Shown one piece after another: positions 1 to 8,914 of a stretch of DNA of 64,000 nt. The notes below the pieces were generated by a model. It was not told the origin of the DNA. It saw only the letters and a list, made by a program, of their open reading frames with translations, and did not search any database. A program made the translations under genes and the position numbers. The first letter of the stretch is position 1; every line of letters begins with the position of its first letter. Source of the DNA: Aquihabitans sp035555395 (GTDB taxonomy: Bacteria > Actinomycetota > Acidimicrobiia > Acidimicrobiales > Iamiaceae); NCBI GenBank assembly GCA_035555395.1, contig DATMGQ010000097.1, positions 1-64,000 on the forward strand, read 5' to 3'.

Positions 1-1593
1 GTGGCGGACCTCGTCGGGCGGGCCGTGCGGACCCTGGCCGCCACCGGCCTCCACCTCGCCACCCTCGACGTCCGCGAGCACGCCGACGCCCACCACGAGG
101 TGCTCGCCGCCCTCTACCGGCCTCTCGGCGAGCCCCACCGGCCCTACGAGGAGCTCGATCGGGGCGAGCGCACCGCCCTGCTCGTCCGGGAGCTGGCCGG
201 GCGCCGCCCGCTCACCGGTCCCAGCACCGAGCTCGACGGCGACGCCGCCCGGACCTTCGCCACCTTCACCGCCATCCGCGAGGCGCTCGACACGTTCGGG
301 CCCGAGGCGATCGAGACCTACATCGTGTCGATGACCCGCGGCGTCGACGACCTGCTCGCTCCGATCGTGCTCGCCCGGGAGGCCGGCCTGGTCGACGTGC
401 ACCGCGGGCGGGCGCGGATCGGCTTCGTCCCGCTGCTCGAGCAGGTCCGCGAACTGGAGGCGGCGGGGGAGATCCTCGACCAGCTGCTCCAGGTGCCCGA
501 GTACCGGTCCGTCGTGGCGGCCCGAGGCGGGGTGCAGGAGGTGATGCTCGGCTACTCGGACTCGAACAAGGACGCCGGGATCGCCACCAGCCAGTGGCAG
601 ATCCACCAGGCGCAGCGCGCCCTGCGGGACGTCGCGGCACGCCACGGCGTGCGGCTCCGGCTCTTCCACGGCCGCGGCGGGACGGTCGGCCGCGGGGGAG
701 GGCCGACCCACGACGCGGTGCTGGCCCAGCCGTGGGCCACCCTCGACGGCGCCATCAAGGTCACCGAGCAGGGCGAGGTCATCAGCGACAAGTACCTGCT
801 GCCGACCCTCGCCCGGGACAACCTCGAGCTCACGGTCGCCGCGGTGGTGCAGGCCACGGCTCTCCACACCGCGCCCCGCCTCCCTGCCGACGTGCTGGCC
901 CGCTGGGACGCGGCCATGGACGTCCTGAGCGGCGCATCGCAGACGGCCTACCGGCGCCTCGTGGAGGATCCCGAGCTGCCCGACTACTTCTTGGCCACCA
1001 CGCCGACCGAGCTGCTGGCGTCGCTCAACATCGGGTCCCGACCGGCTCGCCGCCCCGATGCCGGCGCCGGGCTCGGCGGCCTGCGGGCGATCCCCTGGGT
1101 GTTCGGCTGGACGCAGTCCCGCCAGATCGTGCCGGGGTGGTTCGGCGTGGGTACGGGCCTGGCCGCCGCTCGGGCCGCCGGCCATCCGCTCGACGAGATG
1201 CTCGAGCGGTGGTTCTGGTTCCGGACGTTCCTGTCGAACGTCGAGATGACCCTCGCCAAGACCGATCTGTCGATCAGCCGCCGCTACGTGGAGCGCCTCG
1301 TCGACGAGCGCGGCCACCGGCTCCTCGACGTGATCGCCGACGAGCACGACCGCACGGTGGAGGAGGTGCTCCGCCTGACCGGCGAGTCCCGGCTCCTCGA
1401 GGGCCAGCCGCTCCTCCAGCGCACGCTCGCCGTCCGGGACCGCTACCTGCTCCCGCTCCACCAGCTCCAGATCGAGCTGCTCGCCCGGCACCGATGGGCG
1501 CTCGGCGCGGGCGACGAGATCGACCCCGCGCTCCCGCGCTCGCTCCTGCTGACGGTCAACGGCATCGCCGCCGGCCTCCGCAACACCGGCTGA
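1..1593 (+). CDS. ppc: Phosphoenolpyruvate carboxylase, C-terminal part (5' end outside window)
   Basis: PEP carboxylase makes oxaloacetate from PEP and bicarbonate, an anaplerotic step. The 530 residues present are the C-terminal part of a family usually about 880-950 residues long, so the frame is open at base 1 because the window cuts it. Visible family motifs are GYSDSNKDAG near residue 184, the glycine-rich catalytic loop FHGRGGTVGRGGGP near 222-235, QGEVISDKYL near 257, and the C-terminal RNTG that the family uses in effector binding. It converges on the MMPL exporter gene, with a hairpin between them. A GTP-dependent PEPCK lies about 18 kb away, so both arms of the PEP-oxaloacetate node are in this window. 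The identification is secure; the true start cannot be seen. Confidence 0.97.
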   Translation: MADLVGRAVRTLAATGLHLATLDVREHADAHHEVLAALYRPLGEPHRPYEELDRGERTALLVRELAGRRPLTGPSTELDGDAARTFATFTAIREALDTFGPEAIETYIVSMTRGVDDLLAPIVLAREAGLVDVHRGRARIGFVPLLEQVRELEAAGEILDQLLQVPEYRSVVAARGGVQEVMLGYSDSNKDAGIATSQWQIHQAQRALRDVAARHGVRLRLFHGRGGTVGRGGGPTHDAVLAQPWATLDGAIKVTEQGEVISDKYLLPTLARDNLELTVAAVVQATALHTAPRLPADVLARWDAAMDVLSGASQTAYRRLVEDPELPDYFLATTPTELLASLNIGSRPARRPDAGAGLGGLRAIPWVFGWTQSRQIVPGWFGVGTGLAAARAAGHPLDEMLERWFWFRTFLSNVEMTLAKTDLSISRRYVERLVDERGHRLLDVIADEHDRTVEEVLRLTGESRLLEGQPLLQRTLAVRDRYLLPLHQLQIELLARHRWALGAGDEIDPALPRSLLLTVNGIAAGLRNTG

Positions 1594-1611
1594 CCACCTG
1601 GACCCCCGACG

Positions 1612-1662
1612 GGAGCTCGTAGGGCAGGGCACCGCATGGGGCGCCCTGCGCCGACGAGTTCC
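1612..1662. terminator. Hairpin between convergent ppc and MMPL genes
   Basis: An inner 7-bp stem (GCAGGGC at 1624-1630, GCCCTGC at 1643-1649) sits inside an outer, nearly perfect 9-bp pairing (1612-1620 with 1654-1662). It lies between the stops of two convergent genes and has no T-tract on either side. A bidirectional terminator role is inferred from position. Confidence 0.5.
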
Positions 1663-1683
1663 GGTGCGGTGACCGGTTCGGCC

Positions 1684-4344
1684 TCAGGCCGGGGCGATCT
1701 CGGGGGCGTCTTCGTCGGGGAAGGCGTCGGTGAGGTTCGGGGTGGCCGTCGCCTCGTCGCGGCTCTTGTTGCCGAGCTTGTCCGGGTCGATCATCCCGCG
1801 GGACACCCAGCCGCGCTCCTCGGCCCAGATGATGATGGGCGGCAGCAGGACCAGAGCCGACAGCAGCGCCACCACCACGTTCATGGCGACGATGATGCCG
1901 AAGTCCCGCAGCAGCGGGAGCGACGACGTGGCGATGACGGCGACGCCGACGACGGCCGTCATGCCCGACACGATGAACGCTCGGCCGGTGCGGGCCGCGG
2001 TGATCTCCGCTGCGGCGCGCGGGCTGAACCCGCGTTCGCGCTCCTCCAGGAAGCGCAGGATGATCAGCGACGTGAACTCGGTGCAGACCGCGATCACGAG
2101 CGGGCCGCCCACCGCGGTCATCGGGCTCAGCTTGAGGCTGAACACGAAGGCCACCAGCGAGGCCAGGCCGACGGCGATGAGCACCGGCACGAGCGACAGC
2201 AGCGATCGGACGACGCTGCGGAGCCGGATCGTGAGGAAGGCGAACACGAAGAAGATCGACAGGTAGGTGAGCTGGACCCGGTTCGACTCCAGGTTCTCGA
2301 GGAGGCCGACGCCGACCACGGCGAGGCCCGACGGCGTGGCCGAGATGCCCGCCGGCGGCTTGGCGCCGCCCTTGCCGGCCTCGGCGAAGCGGTCCCGCAT
2401 GTCGTTCACCATCTCGGCGCGCTCGTTGAGGTCGCCGGGCTTGGTGATGAAGAGGATGTTGAACGCCGGGCCGTCGCCGCTGGCCACGGTGAACGCCTTC
2501 ACCGAGTCCGGGGCGGCCTCGTAGGACGCCTTCACCAGCGCGCCGGTGGGCGTGCTGTTCGAGGCGCCGTCGAGGTACACGAGGTCCGACAGCGGCGTGG
2601 CCACCGAGGACGCGACGAGCAGCTTGTCCTGGTAGCGCTCGAGGGCGTCGTCGGTGAAGCCGTCGAGCCAGTCCATGGTCTCGTCGGAGAACAGGTCCTC
2701 CTGCGAGTCGCCGGTGACGAAGATGCCGAGCTCGGACGAGGCGCCGGTCTCCTCCTCGAGCTTGGCCACGTCGAGGCGGTTCTGGCTCTGCTGGTTGACC
2801 CATTGGATCGGGTCGGTCTGGAGGGTCAGCTTGCCCTCGACCGCGATGCCGCCCACGAAGATCAGCAGGCTGAGCAGCATGATCGGGATCGCCGACCAGG
2901 TGGGCAGGTCGCCCAGCCAGACGGTGAGCCGGCCGAGGTAGCCCTCGCGGAAGTCGCGGCCCTTGGTGGGGGACTTGTACTCGCGGATGCCGAGGATGGC
3001 GAGGGGCCAGATGATCGAGCAGAAGCAGATCAGGGCGACGCCGATGCACAGCAGGAGGGCGAACTCGCGGATCATCGGGACCTTGGCGAAGCGCAGCGCG
3101 GCGAAGGCGAAGATGGCGTCGAAGGTGACCACGAGCAGCGCTGGACCCAGTTGTCTCGCGGTCTCCTGGATGGGGTGCTCCGCCCGGTCGATGATCACCT
3201 CCTCCTCGATGCGCGCGTGCATCTGGATCGCGTAGTCGATGCCCACGCCGAGCATCACCGGGAGCCCGGCGATCGTGACGATGGACAGGGGTATGCCCAC
3301 CCAGCCGGCGGTGCCGAACGCCCAGATCACGCCGATGAGCACGACGGCGAGGGGCAGCAGGCGCCAGCGCACCTGGAAGAACACGAGGAGGATCACCATC
3401 ATGATCGCCACCGCGATGGCGCCCAGCGACAAGATCCCGCCCCGCAGGTAGTCGTTGATGTCCTTCAGCAGCAGCGGTGCGCCCGTGACGAGCGTCTCGC
3501 CGCCGGTGATCTCGCCCAGCTTGCAGCCGCTGTCGGTCTCGCAGGTGGTGCCGTCGGGGAGCTTGTCGCCCTGCTTCACCGTGTGCGGGGTCCAGGCGTC
3601 CTTGACCGCGATGGCGCCGGCGCCCTCGTCCTCGATGTCGGCGTTGCCCGTGAGGCGCACGATCATCTGGGCGTGGTCCTTGTCGAAGAACGAGGACCGC
3701 AGCGGCTTGCGGATGTTGCCCTCGTTGTCGAGGAGCAAGATGTCGACCCAGTCGGGGTTGTCGAGCGTGCGCTGGTCGGCCGTGGAGTCGAGGAACGGGA
3801 GCAGGCGCTCCGCGGTCTTGCCGAAGTCCTCCTCGCGGGCCTTGGCCCCGGCCGAGCCGGGCTCCTCGGCGTTCTGCGCGTCGGTGAGCGCGGTGTTGGC
3901 GATCGACTGGAGCGGGTTGAAGGCCTTGGCGTCGGTGGGGTCGTCGGGGGTGCGCGACAAGAGGTTGGCGCTGTACTCGAGGGTGTCGAGCGGGGTCAGG
4001 ACCGCCTCGACGTGCGGGTTCTTCTCGATCTCGGCCTTGGCCTGCTGGATCACGAACTGGTTCTCGGGCGTGGCCAGCCCGGTGACGGGCACCTTGTCGC
4101 CTCCGGCGGCGCCCTCGTCCATCGTGAAGAGCACGATCATGATCTGGCCGCCGAACAGCTTCTGGTACGCCACGTTGTCCTTGGCCACCTGGTCGCTCTT
4201 GTTCAGGTAGCTGTCCTGGCCGGTGGCGAACTGGAGCTTCGTGATGCCGAAGCCGAGCAGGCCGGTGACCAGCAGGCCGATGACCGACACGAGGCCGGCC
4301 CGCTTGCCGAGCTGGACGGCGAGTTTCGACCAGAACGTGCGCAT
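1684..4344 (-). CDS. MMPL/HAE3-family RND transporter
   Basis: An 886-residue integral membrane protein of the RND superfamily, close to the MMPL/HAE3 branch that exports lipids or hydrophobic compounds by proton antiport. It has an N-terminal TM (about 15-36), a long extracytoplasmic loop, a bundle of TMs (about 305-480) with the family motif GVGIDYAIQMHARIEEE near 367-383, a second loop (about 500-690), and a second TM bundle ending near 860. The last 35 residues are polar and cytoplasmic. The ATG start is preceded by TGGAG at 6 nt. No adaptor or outer-membrane partner is adjacent, as expected for the actinobacterial type. The substrate cannot be read from sequence. Confidence 0.9.
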   Translation of the reverse strand: MRTFWSKLAVQLGKRAGLVSVIGLLVTGLLGFGITKLQFATGQDSYLNKSDQVAKDNVAYQKLFGGQIMIVLFTMDEGAAGGDKVPVTGLATPENQFVIQQAKAEIEKNPHVEAVLTPLDTLEYSANLLSRTPDDPTDAKAFNPLQSIANTALTDAQNAEEPGSAGAKAREEDFGKTAERLLPFLDSTADQRTLDNPDWVDILLLDNEGNIRKPLRSSFFDKDHAQMIVRLTGNADIEDEGAGAIAVKDAWTPHTVKQGDKLPDGTTCETDSGCKLGEITGGETLVTGAPLLLKDINDYLRGGILSLGAIAVAIMMVILLVFFQVRWRLLPLAVVLIGVIWAFGTAGWVGIPLSIVTIAGLPVMLGVGIDYAIQMHARIEEEVIIDRAEHPIQETARQLGPALLVVTFDAIFAFAALRFAKVPMIREFALLLCIGVALICFCSIIWPLAILGIREYKSPTKGRDFREGYLGRLTVWLGDLPTWSAIPIMLLSLLIFVGGIAVEGKLTLQTDPIQWVNQQSQNRLDVAKLEEETGASSELGIFVTGDSQEDLFSDETMDWLDGFTDDALERYQDKLLVASSVATPLSDLVYLDGASNSTPTGALVKASYEAAPDSVKAFTVASGDGPAFNILFITKPGDLNERAEMVNDMRDRFAEAGKGGAKPPAGISATPSGLAVVGVGLLENLESNRVQLTYLSIFFVFAFLTIRLRSVVRSLLSLVPVLIAVGLASLVAFVFSLKLSPMTAVGGPLVIAVCTEFTSLIILRFLEERERGFSPRAAAEITAARTGRAFIVSGMTAVVGVAVIATSSLPLLRDFGIIVAMNVVVALLSALVLLPPIIIWAEERGWVSRGMIDPDKLGNKSRDEATATPNLTDAFPDEDAPEIAPA

Positions 4345-4447
4345 GGGAGCTCCAGAATGTGTCCAGGAAGGGGCGGGCGACCTTACCGCGCAGGTGAACG
4401 GGAGGTGTCGTGCCGATCGGGCCGATGCCCGGTGGACCGGCCTTCGA

Positions 4448-4453
4448 TACCGT
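4448..4453 (+). promoter_or_regulatory. -10 box TACCGT, leaderless-type
   Basis: TACCGT ends 7 nt before the GTG at 4461. This spacing recurs across the window and supports the 4461 start over the upstream GTG at 4410. Confidence 0.5.
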
Positions 4454-4460
4454 GGCCGCC

Positions 4461-6533
4461 GTGCCCGTCCGCGTGGTCCACCTGGTGGCCAAGACCCATC
4501 TGGACCTCGGCTTCACGGCGCTGGCCGCCGAGGTCGAGCAGCAGTACCTCGACGACTTCTTCCCCCGGGCCGCCGCGGTGGCGGCCGAGCTGCGCGCCCG
4601 CGGCGGCTCGGAGCGGCTGGTCTGGACCACGGGCTCGTGGATCCTGCGCCGCGCCCTCGACCAACCGGACCCGGCCCGGGCGGCTGCGGTCGACGCCGCG
4701 GTGCGCGCCGGGGACCTGGCGTGGCACGCCCTCCCGGTGACCACCCACACCGAGCTGATGGATGCCGCGCTGTTCCGGGCCGGGCTCGGGATCAGCCAGG
4801 ACCTCGACGAGCGCTTCGGCCGCACGACCACCGCCGCCAAGATGACCGACGTCCCCGGCCACACCCGGGCCATGGTCCCGCACCTCGCCGGAGCCGGCGT
4901 CACCTTCCTCCACCTCGGCGTCAACCCTGCGTGGCCCGTCCCGGACGTCCCCGAGGTCTTCCGCTGGCGCGCCCCGACCTCGTCGGGCGGCTCGGAGGTC
5001 GTCGTGGCCTATGCGACGGGCGGGTACGGCGGGGAGCTGGTGGTGCCGGGGTGCGACGCGGCGCTGGCGTTCCTGCACTCGGGCGACAACCTCGGCCCGC
5101 CGAGCGTCGACGACGTCCTCGCGGCCCACGCCGACCTGCGGGCCCGCCACCCCGGGGCCGACGTGCGGGCGAGCACGCTCGACGCCTTCGCCCGAGCCCT
5201 CGCGTCGAGCGGCGCGGTCGACGATCTGCCCGTGGTGACGAGCGAGATCGGCGACCCGTGGATCTTCGGCGCCGGCAGCGATCCGCAGAAGGTCAGTCGC
5301 TTCCGCCACCTCCTGGCGGAGCGCCGCATCCGCTCGGCGTGGGCTGCGGATCGCCCCGAGGTGGCCCCGCCGAGCGGGGCGGCGGGCCGGGCGCTCGACG
5401 AGGCGCTGCTCCTCGTGGCCGAGCACACCTGGGGCCTCGACCAGAAGGTGGCGCTGCCCGAGGACCGGACGTGGGGCAACGCCGACCTGCCCGCCGTGCG
5501 CGCCAGTGCGGCCGGCCGTCGCTTCGAGGCGTCGTGGGCGGAGCAGCGCCGCCTCATCGCCGACGCGTCGGCGCAGCTGTGGTGGGGCGATCGGGGCCCA
5601 GCCGAGCGACCCGACCAGATCGACGACTGGCCCGAGGCGGAGGCCCACGACGTGCGAGCCCGGGTCGATGCGTGGTCGGCGCTCGCCGGCCAGGCCGGTG
5701 TGCGGGAGGTGGCCTTCGGCGAGCCGGTGCAGCTCGTCGACTGGACGATCACCGTCGACGGGGTGACCGGCGGGGTCTCCGGGCTGCGCCACGGCCCGTC
5801 GGGCCGGGACCTGGCCGATGCCGACCGGCAGCTCGGCGTCTTGGCCCACCAGTCGTTCGACGAGGCCGACTACGAGCGCTTCTACGCCGGGTTGCAGGCC
5901 ACGGCGGAGGACGAGTGGTGGGCACGGTGGGACAACACGAAGCCCGGCATCGATGCCTGCGGCGCCCGGTCCGCGTGGTCCCCGGCGACGCCGGTCCGCG
6001 CGCTGAGGGTCGACACGCCGGACGTGCTCGGGCCGTCGGTCCTGGTCGAGCTGGCCTTCGCCTCCGAGGCCGTCGCGCTGGGCGCGCCCCCCACGGCCTG
6101 GATCCGCTGGACGGATTGCATCGACGTCGCCGCCGTCGAGGCAGAGGTGGTGTGGGCGGACAAGCCCGCGACCCGGTTGCCGGAGGCGACGTGGTGCTCG
6201 TTCGTGCCGCTCGTCGCCGAGCCGGAGCGGTGGGAGGTCGACAAGCTCGACCAGCGGATCTCGCCGCTCGACGTCGTCCGCCGCGGTGGCCGCGCGCTGC
6301 ACGGCGTCGAGTCGGGGATGTTCCACGACGGCCCGGACGGGCGGCTGCGCCTGGCGACCTGGGATGCCCCGCTCGTCGCACCCGGCCGGCCCGACCTGCT
6401 CGACGCCGACCCGCCCGTCCCGGACCTCGCCGGCGGCTGGCACGTCCTGCTCCACGACAACTGCTGGGGCACGAACTTCCCGATGTGGAACGAAGGCCCC
6501 GCCCGGTTCGGCTTCTTCCTCTCGATCGACTGA
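4461..6533 (+). CDS. DUF5054-type glycoside hydrolase-like protein (GH38-related)
   Basis: A 690-residue protein resembling the DUF5054 family, whose N-terminal half is related to GH38 alpha-mannosidases. KTHLDLGFT (residues 11-19) matches the zinc-binding His-x-Asp start of GH38 (HTHxDxxW), and DVPGHT near residue 135 matches the GH38 nucleophile segment (DxFGxS). I infer a metal-dependent glycosidase; the substrate is unknown. No signal peptide is seen, so it is probably cytoplasmic. A GTG at 4410 with GGAGG 4 nt upstream is an alternative start that adds 17 residues. I prefer 4461 because similarity begins immediately after it and a TACCGT box precedes it. It converges on the SIMPL lipoprotein gene. 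Confidence 0.75.
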   Translation: MPVRVVHLVAKTHLDLGFTALAAEVEQQYLDDFFPRAAAVAAELRARGGSERLVWTTGSWILRRALDQPDPARAAAVDAAVRAGDLAWHALPVTTHTELMDAALFRAGLGISQDLDERFGRTTTAAKMTDVPGHTRAMVPHLAGAGVTFLHLGVNPAWPVPDVPEVFRWRAPTSSGGSEVVVAYATGGYGGELVVPGCDAALAFLHSGDNLGPPSVDDVLAAHADLRARHPGADVRASTLDAFARALASSGAVDDLPVVTSEIGDPWIFGAGSDPQKVSRFRHLLAERRIRSAWAADRPEVAPPSGAAGRALDEALLLVAEHTWGLDQKVALPEDRTWGNADLPAVRASAAGRRFEASWAEQRRLIADASAQLWWGDRGPAERPDQIDDWPEAEAHDVRARVDAWSALAGQAGVREVAFGEPVQLVDWTITVDGVTGGVSGLRHGPSGRDLADADRQLGVLAHQSFDEADYERFYAGLQATAEDEWWARWDNTKPGIDACGARSAWSPATPVRALRVDTPDVLGPSVLVELAFASEAVALGAPPTAWIRWTDCIDVAAVEAEVVWADKPATRLPEATWCSFVPLVAEPERWEVDKLDQRISPLDVVRRGGRALHGVESGMFHDGPDGRLRLATWDAPLVAPGRPDLLDADPPVPDLAGGWHVLLHDNCWGTNFPMWNEGPARFGFFLSID

Positions 6534-6568
6534 TCCGCTCGGACCCGTCCCGACCCCGCCCAGCCGAC

Positions 6569-6619
6569 CGAAGTTGGTGTGGAAGTGCGCGATATCAGCG
6601 CACTTCCACACCAACTTCG
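6569..6619. terminator. Perfect 22-bp inverted repeat between convergent genes
   Basis: Arms 6569-6590 and 6598-6619 are perfect reverse complements with a 7-nt loop (GATATCA). The element lies between the stops of convergent genes (6533 and 6647) and is followed by a run of nine G (6626-6634). No T-tract is present. It could act as a terminator in both directions or be a mobile palindromic repeat. Confidence 0.6.
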
Positions 6620-6646
6620 CGACGTGGGGGGGGGTGGGTCGGTGGG

Positions 6647-7381
6647 TCAGGCGAGCTCGAAGACGACCTTGACCTGGACCTCGAGCTCCTCGGAGCCGGC
6701 GGCGATGGGGACGCTCGAGTCCGCGCTCATGGCCCGGCCGCTGCTGGCGTAGGCCTCGGGGTACGCGTCCCGCGGGACGACGTCGGTGATGGTGCGGACC
6801 TTGCCGACCTTGGCGTCGGCGGCCCCGGCCATATCCTTCGCCTGGGTCTTCGCCCGCTTCACGGCGTCGATCCGGGCGGTGCTGATGAGCTCGTCGTCGT
6901 CGGTGAACCCGAGCTGCACGCCGTTGATGCGCACGTGGTCGTCTCCGCCCTTCACGAGGACGTCGAGCTTGGCGCCGGCGGACTCGAGGCTCCGGAACGT
7001 GATGCGCAGCGAGTTGGTTGCGGCGTAGCCGGTGATGGTGCCGTCCTCGTCGTAGGTGGGGCCGAGGTCGACGGAGGTGGTGGCCACGTCCTCGTCGTCG
7101 ACGGCCGTGAGCTTGAGCTGGTCGAGCACCTTCTGGGTCCGCCGGTTGTTGTCGGCGAGGGTCTCGTCGGCGCTCGGCCCGCCGGTGGTGACCGACAGGT
7201 TCACGAGCAGGGCATCGGGCACGCCCTTGGAGGTGCCGGTCGCCGTGACGGTGACGGTCCGCTCGTTCTTCGCTGCCGGTTTCGTCTCAGCGTCGGCGGC
7301 CTTGGAGCAGCCGGCGAGCAGCAGGAGCGCGACGGTGGCGAGCGCGGCGCGGCGGACGTGGGTGTGGGGTGGCGTGGGCAC
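6647..7381 (-). CDS. SIMPL (DUF541) domain lipoprotein
   Basis: A 244-residue secreted protein with a lipoprotein signal (TM about 12-24, lipobox LAGC with Cys25) followed by a SIMPL/DUF541 domain (about 38-235), a periplasmic or cell-surface fold of poorly defined role. It opens with VTVTATGTSKGVPDALLVNLSV, typical of the family. The GTG start has GGAGG about 8 nt upstream. It converges on the GH38-like gene across the inverted repeat at 6569-6619 and diverges from the next small lipoprotein gene. Confidence 0.88.
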   Translation of the reverse strand: MPTPPHTHVRRAALATVALLLLAGCSKAADAETKPAAKNERTVTVTATGTSKGVPDALLVNLSVTTGGPSADETLADNNRRTQKVLDQLKLTAVDDEDVATTSVDLGPTYDEDGTITGYAATNSLRITFRSLESAGAKLDVLVKGGDDHVRINGVQLGFTDDDELISTARIDAVKRAKTQAKDMAGAADAKVGKVRTITDVVPRDAYPEAYASSGRAMSADSSVPIAAGSEELEVQVKVVFELA

Positions 7382-7644
7382 GGGACGACCTCCGGGGTGG
7401 GGTGGTCACCGTGGGACGCTCGCCGCCGCTCCGAGGTTCCCGCCTGGTGAGCCGCCCGACCCGGAGCCGCCGAGCAGGTCGTATCGACGCCTTCGAGCGG
7501 GTGGGTGACGGCCGTTGTGAGGTCGCGTTCGACCGGCCGGAGCCGCAGGTTCTCGAACTGGCCCGCCATGGATCGCGCACCGAGCGACTTTGGAGAGACG
7601 AAACGTATAGATGCCTTCCCGGTGTCGAAGGAAGGGAGCGTCTG

Positions 7645-8160
7645 ATGAAGCGATCGATGTTGACGGCTGTGGTGACGATCGTCATGGTGGTGGGCGTCGT
7701 CGCCTGCGACCCGCAGGGCGACGAGGTCCGCAAGGGCACGAACCACTGCTATGGCAGCGCGACGGCGTGCCTCGACCTCGACGTGTTCTGGAACACTCAG
7801 CAGTGCAGCGGGCGGGAGTTCGTCAAGGAGACGCGCCTCGCGTACCGGTGGCGGCAGCTCGATCCGCAGTTCACCGTGCGCAACGTTCGAGGGAAGCTTG
7901 GTTACCTCAGCCTCGTCGGATGCGACGGACGGCTGGGCGTCAACCAGGTGCGTGCGTTCAGCCGAGCAGCTCCGGCGGCAGGCCAGTGGTACCAGATCAA
8001 CGCCACGTCGAGCTTCGCCTACCACAGCAGCAGGGTCGACCAGGAGGCCAGCGGCGCGTGGGTTGCAGGGGACGTCTACCGGGGCTCGTCGAAGAAGGGC
8101 CTCGTCTGCGTGCAGCAGCTCTGGCGCGACAACGGTGGCGACGCGTGCGAGGTCCTCTAG
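7645..8160 (+). CDS. Small Cys-rich lipoprotein, unknown function
   Basis: A 171-residue protein that I do not recognise. The N-terminus is a lipoprotein signal (MKRSMLTAVVTIVMVVGVVAC, lipobox VVAC with Cys21), so it should be membrane-anchored outside the cell. The mature part has six further Cys that could form disulfides, and aromatic patches such as QWYQINATSSFAYH. The ATG at 7645 is preceded by GAAGGGAG and beats the longer open frame, which lacks a signal peptide. TATAGAT at 7606-7612 could be its -10. A second lipoprotein gene starts about 30 nt downstream, suggesting co-expression. Confidence 0.7.
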   Translation: MKRSMLTAVVTIVMVVGVVACDPQGDEVRKGTNHCYGSATACLDLDVFWNTQQCSGREFVKETRLAYRWRQLDPQFTVRNVRGKLGYLSLVGCDGRLGVNQVRAFSRAAPAAGQWYQINATSSFAYHSSRVDQEASGAWVAGDVYRGSSKKGLVCVQQLWRDNGGDACEVL

Positions 8161-8192
8161 GCCTGGCCTGCGGGGGGATCGCTCGGCATCGC

Positions 8193-8876
8193 TTGCTCGG
8201 AGCGCTCTGCGTGGTCGCGATGGCGACCGTCACGGGCGGGTGCACGTCGTCGGAGCCGCCAGCGCTCTCCGCAGCGTGTCGGATGCTGATCGACCACCGG
8301 CACCCTGGACTGGTCGACGCCATGGAGCGGGTCCCGGGCACGGGTGGCGATGTCACGGTGTGGATCGCGCGGGATCGCGAGGCCACAGCGGTGGTCGAGT
8401 GTGCTCCGATGGCGACCCCGGAACGTCGATCGTTCCAGCTGCAGGTCGATGACGGGCACATGACCGCAGGGGGCCAGGAGATGCAGGCGCGGGCCGGCGA
8501 TGTCGTGCAGGTTGCATGGTTCGACGCGCTGCCCGACTCGGAGCGGGTCACCGTCGTGCGCAACGGCCATCGGCTCGATCCGGTCCGTCGGCCCGCCGCG
8601 CGCTCCGATGGCGACACGTGTCCGACCCTCGTCGGCACCACGATCCGCGCCGTCGGCTGCGGCTGGATCGACGTGCTCGAGTGGACGCTGCCGCCAACGG
8701 CGCGCGTGGACGTCTCGGCGCCCATCGATGCGGTGGTGACCGATGCTGTGGGGAGGGACCTGCCGTTCTGGCGGTTCGATGTGACGTCCGCGCCCCGAGG
8801 CCTGACGGTGCGCTTCGGTGTCACGCCGCTCCGTGCGGGCCGTTACCAGGTGCAGATCCCGGCGAGGCGGAGCTGA
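8193..8876 (+). CDS. Putative lipoprotein, unknown function (start uncertain)
   Basis: A protein of about 227 residues, not recognised. A hydrophobic stretch ends in the lipobox TGGC (VTGGCTSSEPP), so it looks like a secreted lipoprotein. The mature part is beta-rich, with a short conserved-looking segment near DTCPTLVGTTIRAVGCGW. The start is unclear: TTG 8193, GTG 8211 and ATG 8220 are all in frame. ATG 8220 would leave a signal too short, and TTG 8193 gives about 17 residues before Cys without the usual positive charges. A non-standard start further upstream is possible. It is convergent with the ABC transporter genes, with a 5-bp hairpin at 8893-8907 between them. Confidence 0.55.
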   Translation: MLGALCVVAMATVTGGCTSSEPPALSAACRMLIDHRHPGLVDAMERVPGTGGDVTVWIARDREATAVVECAPMATPERRSFQLQVDDGHMTAGGQEMQARAGDVVQVAWFDALPDSERVTVVRNGHRLDPVRRPAARSDGDTCPTLVGTTIRAVGCGWIDVLEWTLPPTARVDVSAPIDAVVTDAVGRDLPFWRFDVTSAPRGLTVRFGVTPLRAGRYQVQIPARRS

Positions 8877-8914
8877 CCAGCAGCTTCGAGGTGCGCTAGG
8901 TGAGCGCCCGCTCG

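Noticed and set aside
594..1622. 342-residue plus-strand frame inside ppc
   Set aside because: It overlaps ppc in another frame and has Arg/Pro-rich shadow composition.
4383..6614. 743-residue minus-strand open frame opposite the GH38-like gene
   Set aside because: Shadow frame. The plus strand has the HxD and DxxGHT motifs; the minus frame has none.
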